From Pelagicoccus sp. (GTDB lineage Bacteria; Verrucomicrobiota; Verrucomicrobiia; Opitutales; Opitutaceae), in NCBI GenBank assembly GCA_028284635.1, contig JANQRJ010000013.1, forward strand, positions 1 through 64,000: a stretch of 64,000 nt of DNA, written 5' to 3'. Positions 44,066 to 52,842 of the stretch are shown one piece after another (position 1 is the first letter of the stretch; each line of letters opens with the position of its first letter). The notes under the pieces were generated by a model that ran no database searches, was not told where the DNA came from, and saw nothing but the letters and a program-made list of their open reading frames with translations. The translations under genes were made by a program, and so were the position numbers.

Positions 44066-44878
44066 ATGAAACCCTCCGCCTCCACTTCCTTCTGCGGCGA
44101 GCTCGTCGGCACCTTTCTTCTCGTCTTTTTCGGCTGCGGCAGCGTAGCCGCTGCGGTCGCCACCGGCGCTCAAGTCGGCCTCTTCCAAGTCGCCATCGTC
44201 TGGGGCTTCGGCTTGACCATCGCCATCCTGCTCACCTCCAAAGCAAGTGGCGCCCATCTCAACCCAGCCATGACCATCGCCTTCGCCCTGGTCCGAGGTT
44301 TTCCCTGGTCGCGAGCAGGACTCTACATCGCGGCCCAGTTCAGCGGAGCGTTCATCGCCGCAGTCACCCTCTATGCTCTGTTCGGGGGAGCCATCGAACT
44401 CTTCGAACTGCAAAACGGCATCGATCGCGGAGGTCCTGGCAGCGAGGCCAGCGCCATGATCTTCGGCGAATTCTACCCCAACCCCAGCGGCGAGCCGATC
44501 GGGGCCTTCGCTCGTATCCACATTACCGGCACACACGCCTTCCTCGCCGAATTCGTCGGCACGGCCCTCCTCGCCTTCGCCGTTTTCGGACTCACCGATC
44601 CCCGCAATTCGGACACCCTTCCCCGTTACGCTCCCTTCGGCATCGGAGCCACCCTGACCGCGCTCATCTCCTTGCTCGCCCCCATTTCCATGGCAGGCTT
44701 CAATCCCGCCCGCGACTTCGCGCCCCGCCTCTTCTCGAGCCTAGCCGGTTGGGGTAGCGTACCCTTCGACGTCAACGGCATCGGCTGGTTGACCGTCTAC
44801 ATCGCAGCCCCCATCGGAGGAGCCATAGCTGGAGCGCTGCTGCAGAAGATCCTGCTATCGAATCGGTACGGACAGTAG
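44066..44878 (+). CDS. glpF: Glycerol uptake facilitator-like aquaporin
   Basis: The 270-residue protein has six membrane helices and two NPA half-helices: GAHLNPAMTIAFAL and AGFNPARDFAPRL. The aspartate after the second NPAR (NPARD) is the hallmark of the glycerol facilitator group rather than water-only channels (usually NPARS). The N-terminal FCGELVGTFLLVFFGCGSVAA is also standard. It should let glycerol and other small solutes pass the inner membrane. It stands as a single unit; no glpK or glpD lies beside it. Confidence 0.92.
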   Translation: MKPSASTSFCGELVGTFLLVFFGCGSVAAAVATGAQVGLFQVAIVWGFGLTIAILLTSKASGAHLNPAMTIAFALVRGFPWSRAGLYIAAQFSGAFIAAVTLYALFGGAIELFELQNGIDRGGPGSEASAMIFGEFYPNPSGEPIGAFARIHITGTHAFLAEFVGTALLAFAVFGLTDPRNSDTLPRYAPFGIGATLTALISLLAPISMAGFNPARDFAPRLFSSLAGWGSVPFDVNGIGWLTVYIAAPIGGAIAGALLQKILLSNRYGQ

Positions 44879-44973
44879 CGCACTGCTCTTCGACTCAAGC
44901 CATTGAACTAAAAGTTTGCGCATAGCGCTCTAGGAGCTCGGCCCTCAGTCGAGTGCAATTATATTTCGTGTCT

Positions 44974-45050
44974 TTCTGGGAACGCGGGCGGCTCGCCCGC
45001 AGCAATACAGAATCAGGCAGAATGCGGGCGAGCCGCCCGCGTTCCCAGAA
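44974..45050. repeat. 28-nt perfect inverted repeat between convergent genes
   Basis: Arms at 44974-45001 and 45023-45050 are perfectly complementary (TTCTGGGAACGCGGGCGGCT start; spacer 21 nt). It stands four bases after the stop of the minus-strand dehydrogenase and about 95 nt behind glpF, so it can end transcription from both sides. It is a REP-like GC-rich hairpin. Confidence 0.75.
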
Positions 45051-45053
45051 GTA

Positions 45054-45926
45054 TCACTTTTCCAAATACATGCGAAACAAGGCTTGCGTACCTTCGTCTT
45101 CGTGACCATTGGCGGCGAGCTGATCGTAAAGGCGTTTGGCCATCGCTAGGCCGGGCAGGTCTAGACTCATTTCCTCGGCAGACCGAAGGGCGATGCCCAT
45201 GTCCTTGATAAAGTGCTTCACGTAAAAGCCAGGGGCACAGTCGCCAGCCAAGGCGCGGGGAACCAAGTTGCTCATGGACCAGCTGCCAGCAGCGCCGGAG
45301 GAGATGCTCAGCAAAACGGTTTCGGGATCGAGATTCGCCGCTTTGGCATAGGCCAGGGATTCGCCAATGGCCACCATGCCGCTGGCGATGGCGATCTGAT
45401 TGCACATCTTGGTATGCTGGCCGGAACCAGGAGGGCCTTGCAATTGGATGTTGGCGCCAAGTAGCTGCAGAATTGGCAACGCCCGGTCGAAAGCCTTGGA
45501 CTCGCCTCCGACCATGATCGACAGCTTCGCTTCGCGAGCCCCTTTGTCCCCTCCCGAAACGGGCGCATCCAGAACTTCGATACCACGGCCAACGCCCTGT
45601 TTCGCAATCTCGCGGGCGAGTCGCGGACTGGAGGTCGTCATGTCGATAGCGAGACAGCCGGAGTCCAGGCGATCCAAGATGCCACCCTTCTCCAGGTAGA
45701 TTTGCTCGACGTCCTGCGGATAGCCGACGATGGAAATGACGACGTCCGCGCCAGCTACGGCTTCGCCTGGCGAATCCGCCCAGGTAGCGCCCCGAGCAAG
45801 AAGCTTCTCAGCCTTGGAACGGGTCCGCGTATGCACGGAAAGCGAATGGCCTGCGTCTAGAAGATGGCCAGCCGTGCTGGCCCCCATCACTCCAGAACCG
45901 ATGAATGCGATACGTGGCTGGTCCAT
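45054..45926 (-). CDS. HIBADH-family (beta-hydroxyacid) dehydrogenase
   Basis: The 290-residue NAD(P)-dependent enzyme begins with IAFIGSGVMGASTAGHLLDAGH (Rossmann GxGxxG), has the substrate-site DAPVSGGDKGAREAKLSIMVGG, the catalytic lysine in GSGQHTKMCNQIAIASGMVA (about Lys172) and KHFIKDMGIALRSAEE. These are features of 3-hydroxyisobutyrate, tartronate semialdehyde and glyoxylate reductases, plus related short-chain beta-hydroxyacid enzymes. The exact substrate cannot be read. It is a single gene between two repeat elements. Confidence 0.9.
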   Translation of the reverse strand: MDQPRIAFIGSGVMGASTAGHLLDAGHSLSVHTRTRSKAEKLLARGATWADSPGEAVAGADVVISIVGYPQDVEQIYLEKGGILDRLDSGCLAIDMTTSSPRLAREIAKQGVGRGIEVLDAPVSGGDKGAREAKLSIMVGGESKAFDRALPILQLLGANIQLQGPPGSGQHTKMCNQIAIASGMVAIGESLAYAKAANLDPETVLLSISSGAAGSWSMSNLVPRALAGDCAPGFYVKHFIKDMGIALRSAEEMSLDLPGLAMAKRLYDQLAANGHEDEGTQALFRMYLEK

Positions 45927-45969
45927 AACGGAAGGATTGGTCAGGAGGAGGACTTGGCAAGCTCGCTGT

Positions 45970-46124
45970 CGTAGCGCGGAGCTTCAGCCCGCGTCCGTTA
46001 CATTTCTTATCCTCATCCTCATCTTCATCCTCATCCTCATCTTTGTCCTGGGATGAGGATGAAGATGAGGAAAGGGGATGATGAGGGACGAATCGTGGAC
46101 GCGGGCTGAAGCGCCGCGCTGCGG
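45970..46124. repeat. GTAGCGCGGA element with purine/pyrimidine cruciform
   Basis: The left end CGTAGCGCGGAGCTTCAGCCC (45970 on) pairs with GGGCTGAAGCGCCGCGCTGCG at the right. Between them, a TCCTCATCCTCATC-rich arm (46010-46048) folds on GGATGAGGATGAAGATGAGG (46051 on). The inner part and the trailing AAAGGGGATGATGAGGG block match 14290-14390 and 52205-52285. Confidence 0.8.
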
Positions 46125-46185
46125 CAAAAGGACTAAATACAACGTCCTGGGATTTTGCATGTAGATGAACATGAGAGAATCCAAC

Positions 46186-46214
46186 AAAAAGACCGCCTTC
46201 TTTCGAGGGCGGCC
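46186..46214 (-). terminator. Rho-independent terminator of the aldolase gene
   Basis: On the minus strand a GGCCGCC/GGCGGTC stem with an about 10-nt loop is followed by TTTTTG. It begins 31 nt after the aldolase stop. The stem has one mismatch at its base but is GC-rich. Confidence 0.85.
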
Positions 46215-46244
46215 TTTGAAAGTATTGGAATTCAGACTACAATT

Positions 46245-47276
<1,032 letters not shown>

Positions 47277-47460
47277 GTCTGATTTTCTGATTAGATGTTC
47301 TAATTTCTTCGGTGATCTTTAGCAGATATTCTGATTTCACTAGATGGAACCGAGAGAGCTTCAACCTAAATCGAGCCCGCTGTCCAGAGATTCTTAGACC
47401 ACGAACGACCGCTCGTAAATTCAAGCAAGCAACGTTGCGCGCTTGATTTACGAAAAGGGG

Positions 47461-49656
47461 CTATTCCGAAGGGATAAAGCAGAAGTCGTATTCGGAACTC
47501 CAGTCCGGGCGGCCTTCGACTTTCAGGATGAGCAGAAAGGTCTGGGACTGTATCTCCGGAATCTTGAATCTGAGAACGGGACCGAGGAGGTTCTCGTCGG
47601 CTTCAATGCTGTCGAAGTACCAACCGAGGGCGAAGCTCTCATCGTCATCGAACCTCAGGCAGGCCTCGACGCGGTCGCCTTTGATGGCATGCGGAGCGTC
47701 GTTCAGCATCCAGAGTTCCGCCTCGAAGGTCTCGCCCGCCCTCCAGGCAAACTTGCGGACCCTAGCGGAGGCGAGCGTTGGACGACAGCTCTGACGGACC
47801 GCCTTGTAGGAGGGCTTGGGATCGCAGGGCCAAGCGATGATACTGCTGTTCGCGGCAGCGGGCCAGGGCTCATTGAGGCACCAGTTGATAGCCATCGAGC
47901 AATACGGCTTCTGTCGACGCGCCTCTTCGAACATCGCCTTGTAGCCAGAACTCTGCAACAGCTGTCCCCAGCCTACCAGCTCCTCGATGGATTCCGGATG
48001 GCCGAAATAGCTCTCGACCACCGACGGACAAAGCCAGCTTTCCTCTTCCCCATCCCGAGCGCAAAAGCCGTGACGCCGCAGCCAGCCGCCATTGGGACGC
48101 GGGGGAAAGAGCTCGTCCTCGGGAATCAGGCTGCGCAGGCGATCGACCGACGCCGGACCAGGAACGCCAAACTCGATATAGGCGCTGCACCGAGCTTGCT
48201 GCATCACCTCGAAACACTCCCTGCCATCCTTCCCGCGAAAGAGATAGCCCCCATGCCCTACGCCCATCACCGGCGACGTTGGAAGAAACGGAGTGTCGGG
48301 ATCGCGCTCGAAGCAATTCCTGTTGAGCAGACGCAGAGCCTTGTGCTGGTCGGTCATGCCGGACCACTCGTTGTAGAGCTCGTTGCCCCCACACCAGATC
48401 GCGAGACAGGGATGCGGCTTGAGAGCCTTGATGATCGATATCGACTCCTGGTTGAGCGTATCCAAATACTCGGGACTGTCATCGTACTTGTTGCAGGCCA
48501 AAGGAAAATCCTGCCATATCAGAATGCCAAGCTGGTCGCATAGATCGAAAAACGACGGCTTGCTCACCGCCGCGCCCCCCCAGCAGCGCAGCAAATTGAG
48601 ATGGGCGCCCACCACCTTCTCCAGAAGCGGGCGGTACGCATCCTCGCCAGCTACGCCAGGAAAGATATCCGGTCCAACCCAGTTCGATCCCTTCACGAAA
48701 ATCCGTCGACCGTTCACCTCCAAGGCCATCGGCGGGACGTTGCGCGAGCGAGGCGCCCGCAGCGCGTCCCGCGACGCTCCATCGTTCATCACAAGGCGAC
48801 ACGAGCGAAAGCCGATCTTCTGCTGGCGGCTATCCAAGGTGGAACCATCCGACTCATGCAAGGAGACGACCAACGAATACAGGGAGGCCTCTCCGTATCC
48901 ACGCGGCCACCACAGCTCTGGATCATGAACCTCGCAGAACCCGTCTACCACATCCTGTTCGGCCAAGGCGACGGACTGGCCATCGACCACCTCGCCCGAG
49001 GGATCGATCAAGCTCCACTCCAAGGTGCCCACGCAAGAGGCATTCAGCTCGACGGAGAGACTGAGACGAGCGACGGAAAAGTCCTCCTCCAGCGTGTAGT
49101 CGAAGTCGAGCTGGCGGATGTGGCGCCGCGAGCGAACCTCCAGAAAAGCCTCCTTCCAGATCCCAGACGGAACCAGACGCGGATGAAAGTCCCAACCGTA
49201 GCTCACCACTGGCTTGACCGACTTGCGGGCCTGGGTCCTGCCCCGAGGCTCGATTTCGGATCCCGGTATCGGAAAAACAACTACCTCTAGCAAATCGCCA
49301 TCTTCCGCTATCTCAGTCAAGTCGAGCTCGACCGGCGTAAACATGCCCTCCTGACCGTGCAGGATCCGCTCCCCTACCCGCACCAAAAACCGATAGTCCA
49401 CCCCGCCGCAAACCAGAAAGAGCCGCTGTCCCGACTCCATCTCGGGAAAGGATAGCGTCGTCTGGTAGACCCAATACATATCCTCCATCCATTCGTAGCG
49501 TTCCAAGGCTGCATCCTGCCAGTAGTGCGGCCACCCTTCCGCTCGAGCCCAGTCCAGCTGCACTGCTCCCGGTACCGAAGCCGGCACGAAACGCTCCGGA
49601 GCGGAGCTCGGGTCCGAAGTGTGGCCCACGGTCCAGTCAAGATGGTATCGTCTCAT
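47461..49656 (-). CDS. GH2-family beta-mannosidase-like hydrolase
   Basis: The start ATG at 49656 (MRRYHLDWTVGHTSD) gives 731 residues without a signal peptide; the longer frame to 49743 adds no conserved residues. The GH2 layout is visible: an N-terminal jelly roll (PASVPGAVQLDWARAEGWPHYW, DMYWVYQTTLSFP), an Ig-like middle, then the TIM barrel from FVKGSNWVGPDIFPG. The acid/base is in CLAIWCGGNELYNEW (Glu about 425), and the nucleophile in YIEFGVPGP (Glu about 494). VSYGWDFHPRLVPSGIW in the N-domain is typical of beta-mannosidases. At 731 residues it is somewhat short for that family (about 820-860). It likely removes mannose from oligosaccharides in the cytoplasm. Confidence 0.88.
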   Translation of the reverse strand: MRRYHLDWTVGHTSDPSSAPERFVPASVPGAVQLDWARAEGWPHYWQDAALERYEWMEDMYWVYQTTLSFPEMESGQRLFLVCGGVDYRFLVRVGERILHGQEGMFTPVELDLTEIAEDGDLLEVVVFPIPGSEIEPRGRTQARKSVKPVVSYGWDFHPRLVPSGIWKEAFLEVRSRRHIRQLDFDYTLEEDFSVARLSLSVELNASCVGTLEWSLIDPSGEVVDGQSVALAEQDVVDGFCEVHDPELWWPRGYGEASLYSLVVSLHESDGSTLDSRQQKIGFRSCRLVMNDGASRDALRAPRSRNVPPMALEVNGRRIFVKGSNWVGPDIFPGVAGEDAYRPLLEKVVGAHLNLLRCWGGAAVSKPSFFDLCDQLGILIWQDFPLACNKYDDSPEYLDTLNQESISIIKALKPHPCLAIWCGGNELYNEWSGMTDQHKALRLLNRNCFERDPDTPFLPTSPVMGVGHGGYLFRGKDGRECFEVMQQARCSAYIEFGVPGPASVDRLRSLIPEDELFPPRPNGGWLRRHGFCARDGEEESWLCPSVVESYFGHPESIEELVGWGQLLQSSGYKAMFEEARRQKPYCSMAINWCLNEPWPAAANSSIIAWPCDPKPSYKAVRQSCRPTLASARVRKFAWRAGETFEAELWMLNDAPHAIKGDRVEACLRFDDDESFALGWYFDSIEADENLLGPVLRFKIPEIQSQTFLLILKVEGRPDWSSEYDFCFIPSE

Positions 49657-50067
49657 AGGAAATTCGAAAGGAGGGAAACGCTGCCCCAAGAAGTCGGAAA
49701 GAGGAAAACGGCAAGATACTAAGAGACGCGACGCTTCCCGCAACCCTTTGCGGAAAAGAGCCCATAGGGCCCGTCAGAGCAATGGGAAATCGATTCGAAG
49801 CAGGACGCGTTCGAGGTTCTGCAAACCTTTAAATCGGATCCTAAGCTGGCAGAGCCAGAGGCAAATAGACTGAGGGCTGAAGGCCGAAGGCCGCTGAATC
49901 CACCTTCAGCCTTCAGTCTAAACCCCTTCAGCCTTTCACCCGAAAACCTGGCAAACATGATCGTTTTCGAGAATTAAGGTACTAAATAAGGTACTAAAAT
50001 AAGCGGTCCACTTGCTTGCGGAAGCGAACTCAGTGTAAGGTGGAAACGGCAAGCTTCCCAACTCACC
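49657..50067. other. Gene-free gap with a short inverted repeat
   Basis: The 411-nt gap is between divergent genes and should hold both promoters. An inverted repeat TAGACTGAGGGCTGAAGG (49866-49883) with its complement at 49903-49920 (one mismatch) is followed by an imperfect third CCTTCAGCC copy; it is of the same word-repeat type as seen before dinG. No coding frame in the gap is convincing. Confidence 0.5.
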
Positions 50068-51210
50068 ATGACCGGCTTCGAAATCATAGCCCAAGCGGCT
50101 CTGTCCATCCTCTTTCTCTGCGCAGGAGGATGGATGCTGATAAACGGGAAACTCTTTGCCGACCCGGCCCACTCGACTCTCGTAGCCATGGTCTGTCTCT
50201 CCGCTGCAGGCTACTTGCTAAGCGCCATCGGCGCAGCTAGCGATGGCTTCGAGTTGGAGAGCCGCATGCAACTCGAACGGCTCGCGACCGGATTTCTCGG
50301 CGCCCTTTGCGGGCTTGTTCCCTGGTCGACCCAAAGAGCCTACTGGCTGCCTTTCAAAGGCCTGCCCGCAGTTATCGTATCGACGGCTGGAATACTAGTC
50401 CTGGCAAGCTATCTGACGAAGCTTCCTATGTTTTCCCCTCCTTGGAGCTTCGGACTTCTAGGCCTGATCCTGGCAAACCTGGCATTTTTCGCTCATCTGA
50501 GTTACCGACTCGCCAAGCGAGGCCGACAACGAGGGGCAGTCCTGGTCGCGATTCCATCCTTGATCTTCACTGGAGCGTTCGCCGCAGGCTTCGCCCTCCA
50601 AGCCTGGCCTAGAGCCGGATGGCTTGGCGTGGCGGCCATAGCGACAGTCCCGATCCTAAATCGAGTCCGTCCGCTCGAACCGATCGGAAACGCCCCTTGC
50701 ACGCCCGAACCTGCAGACGAGAAGCTCGACGAACTGCCCAACTGGCTCGGGCAGGCCGCTCGAAAGCCGCCCAAGTTCGAGCGGCGAAGCGCGGGAACGC
50801 GGCAAAAGGCTTTGCTGCTCTGGTTTGAGAAGCAGGAAGCGGCTATCCTTGCCAAGCTGCTTTCCAGCAAGGGCTATCTAAGCCTTTCCCAAACAGACGC
50901 CAAGACGGGAATCCCCAAACTCCTTTCTCAAGAGCCCGAATTCAGAGTTCTGATCTTCAACCTCGATAAAACGGACCTGCCTCGAGACGAACTCGCTATC
51001 CTTCGATTCAGCCCCTCGCCGCGGCCCCATCTAATTGGCGTCGGATCCAAGGTGAAGGACTCAGGTCCAGGCAAGGGCTCCGGAGTCCGAATATTCGATA
51101 TATCCCTGGGAAAACCAGTGAAAGCTTCGGAACTCTTCAAGGCTCTCGACGTTCTCAAACTTACGCGAAACGACCAGGTTCAGGAGGAACGAAGCAAGCT
51201 CACCTCCTAA
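50068..51210 (+). CDS. Membrane protein with receiver-like C-terminal domain
   Basis: The 380-residue product has about seven membrane segments in its first 220 residues, including ALSILFLCAGGWMLI, ATGFLGALCGLVPW and GLLGLILANLAFFAHLSYRL. The last 130 residues are soluble and pattern like a degenerate receiver: a first helix AAILAKLLSSKGYLSLSQ, a strand-loop VLIFNLDKTDLPRDELAIL (an Asp in the phospho-acceptor area), HLIGVGSKV and LGKPVKASELFKALDVLKL (the FxKPV-like end). The N-terminal DD pair of a true receiver is not seen. A sensor or adaptor at the membrane is possible. I know of no named family. Confidence 0.65.
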   Translation: MTGFEIIAQAALSILFLCAGGWMLINGKLFADPAHSTLVAMVCLSAAGYLLSAIGAASDGFELESRMQLERLATGFLGALCGLVPWSTQRAYWLPFKGLPAVIVSTAGILVLASYLTKLPMFSPPWSFGLLGLILANLAFFAHLSYRLAKRGRQRGAVLVAIPSLIFTGAFAAGFALQAWPRAGWLGVAAIATVPILNRVRPLEPIGNAPCTPEPADEKLDELPNWLGQAARKPPKFERRSAGTRQKALLLWFEKQEAAILAKLLSSKGYLSLSQTDAKTGIPKLLSQEPEFRVLIFNLDKTDLPRDELAILRFSPSPRPHLIGVGSKVKDSGPGKGSGVRIFDISLGKPVKASELFKALDVLKLTRNDQVQEERSKLTS

Positions 51211-51306
51211 CCATGGGGCACGCGACACGCTAAATGGGGCAATACATTAAAAAAATCGAAAAAATTTTGAATCTTCCGACCAAAACTGCGTCTACTCACC
51301 CAACCA

Positions 51307-52137
51307 ATGCCGGATAATAGAGGAAAACCCACGCTCGAAGACCTCCTCAAAGCAAAACGTCTCGAGCGCCCTGACTCCCAATTCTGGGCGGACTTCGACC
51401 GCGAGTTGAAGCTCAAGCAACGTCAGCTCATCCAAGAGCAGCTCGCCAGCGAGACTCGCAGCGGGGCGTTTTTTGCAGGGCGTTGGCTTAAGTTCGGAGC
51501 TATCGCCACCACCTGCGGAGTGGCTGCTTTTTCCGTATATCTAGGTGTGAACATTCCGGTCGGCGACCAGAGCTCGGAAGAACCAGCAAGGCTCTCGACC
51601 ACCGCAGACCAGCCCAATTTCGAGGTCGCCGTAACGGAACCTGCGACAGTCCAGCCCCAAGCCGAAGACGCTCCCGCCATTGGCTTGCAGGAATTCGCCA
51701 CGCTAGCCCAAGCGCCGGAGCCGCGGGTCGTCGTGCAACTGCGAGAAGAGAAGACCGCCCCGCTCGCTCGGATTTCCGAAAGCTCCAATCTCGCGGCACA
51801 TGAAACCCTGATGCAACTGGAACGCTCCATTCGGGCCAAGAATCCAGCTCCCCGTTTCGAACACGACAGCTTCGCCAGCTCGACCGATTTCTTTGAAAAC
51901 CGCGATCAGGTCCTAGCCGCCGAGGAGGAACTCGACGGTCTTTGGAGTTTCGAGGAAGCCATAGCCCTGGGCAAATACGCCGATCCCCTCAATCGCGGAA
52001 TAGCCACCCGCCAATCGGATGCGCTAGACATCTCTTCCACGCTCTCCGTCAGCTTTTCCCAACTCGACGAAGCCATTTCCAATAGCGGCAGACGCAACAG
52101 CCAGCGATCACTCGACGCCCTGAACGTGAGATTCTAG
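51307..52137 (+). CDS. Single-pass membrane protein, possibly anti-sigma-like
   Basis: The 276-residue protein has an N-terminal cytosolic part (LEDLLKAKRLERPDSQFWAD, then FDRELKLKQRQLI) of a kind common in Opitutae, one membrane helix (about 62-78, KFGAIATTCGVAAFSVYLGV) and a polar outside region with a Pro/Glu/Gln-rich linker. The topology matches that of the anti-sigma-like protein at 18265-19020, but no sigma gene is beside it. Function is unknown. It lies 96 nt after the previous membrane protein, so they may be co-transcribed. Confidence 0.6.
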   Translation: MPDNRGKPTLEDLLKAKRLERPDSQFWADFDRELKLKQRQLIQEQLASETRSGAFFAGRWLKFGAIATTCGVAAFSVYLGVNIPVGDQSSEEPARLSTTADQPNFEVAVTEPATVQPQAEDAPAIGLQEFATLAQAPEPRVVVQLREEKTAPLARISESSNLAAHETLMQLERSIRAKNPAPRFEHDSFASSTDFFENRDQVLAAEEELDGLWSFEEAIALGKYADPLNRGIATRQSDALDISSTLSVSFSQLDEAISNSGRRNSQRSLDALNVRF

Positions 52138-52157
52138 CGGTCGTCGTTCGACTTATG

Positions 52158-52320
52158 CCGTAGCGCGGATCCCGCAAAGCGGGACAGCGACCGCGTTGTT
52201 TCTTATCCTCATCCTCTTCTTCATCCTCATCTTTATCCTGGGATGAGGATGAAGATGAGGAAGGGGGATGATGAGGGCGAATCGCGGACGCTGTCCCGCT
52301 CTGCGGGATCCGCCCTACGG
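52158..52320. repeat. GTAGCGCGGA element with purine/pyrimidine cruciform, third copy
   Basis: The outer arms CCGTAGCGCGGATCCCGC (52158 on) and GCGGGATCCGCCCTACGG (to 52320) are complementary with one mismatch. Inside is TCCTCATCCTCTTCTTCATC paired with GATGAGGATGAAGATGAGG, then GGGGGATGATGAGGG. The inner part matches 14290-14390 almost base for base. It lies between convergent genes. Confidence 0.85.
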
Positions 52321-52348
52321 ATTGCGACATTGCATCAATGACATGACA

Positions 52349-52837
52349 CTAGGAAGTCGCGAACTTTCCCAGCCTCTTGCCCGCTTCCGTTTGCTGAAAG
52401 AAGCGAAGGATGCAGTGGATAGTCACTACAAGCTGATTGTACTCGCTGGGTTTCTGGACGAAGGCATTGGCCCCACTCCGATAAGCGAGATTGATGTCCT
52501 CTCTCTGATCGCTGGAGGTAAAAATGACCACCGGCAAAGTGGCGAAGTCGATCTCCTGACGGACCATTTGCAGGGCTTCGAGGCCATTGCGGATCGGCAT
52601 ATTGATATCGAAGAACGCCAAATCCAGCGGAGTTTTCGAAGATCTGCTTAGATCCAGCAGCAATTCGACCGCCGCCATTCCGTCTCGAGCCACATGCACT
52701 ACCGCTGCCGTATCGTAGCTGGCGATGGCTTCTTGGATGAGCAGCAGATCGTCGTCCCCATCTTCCGCCACGAAGATATGCATGGGGCGAGTGACTGCCA
52801 GGGGCGCGTCTGCTGCTGTATCAACCTGCGCCAACAT
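52349..52837 (-). CDS. Stand-alone receiver (response regulator)
   Basis: The 162-residue protein is a single receiver domain with the acidic pocket AEDGDDD at residues 24-30, phospho-acceptor Asp77 in LAFFDINMPIRNG, the T/S in VIFTSSDQ and lysine in FVQKPSEYNQL. It has no output domain, as in Rcp1-like regulators of phytochrome-type and CheBR-type kinases. It begins 5 nt after the stop of the CheBR kinase (52843) with an AGGAAAG site, so it is very likely its cognate partner. The signal is passed on by protein contact or back-transfer. Confidence 0.92.
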   Translation of the reverse strand: MLAQVDTAADAPLAVTRPMHIFVAEDGDDDLLLIQEAIASYDTAAVVHVARDGMAAVELLLDLSRSSKTPLDLAFFDINMPIRNGLEALQMVRQEIDFATLPVVIFTSSDQREDINLAYRSGANAFVQKPSEYNQLVVTIHCILRFFQQTEAGKRLGKFATS

Positions 52838-52842
52838 CTTTC

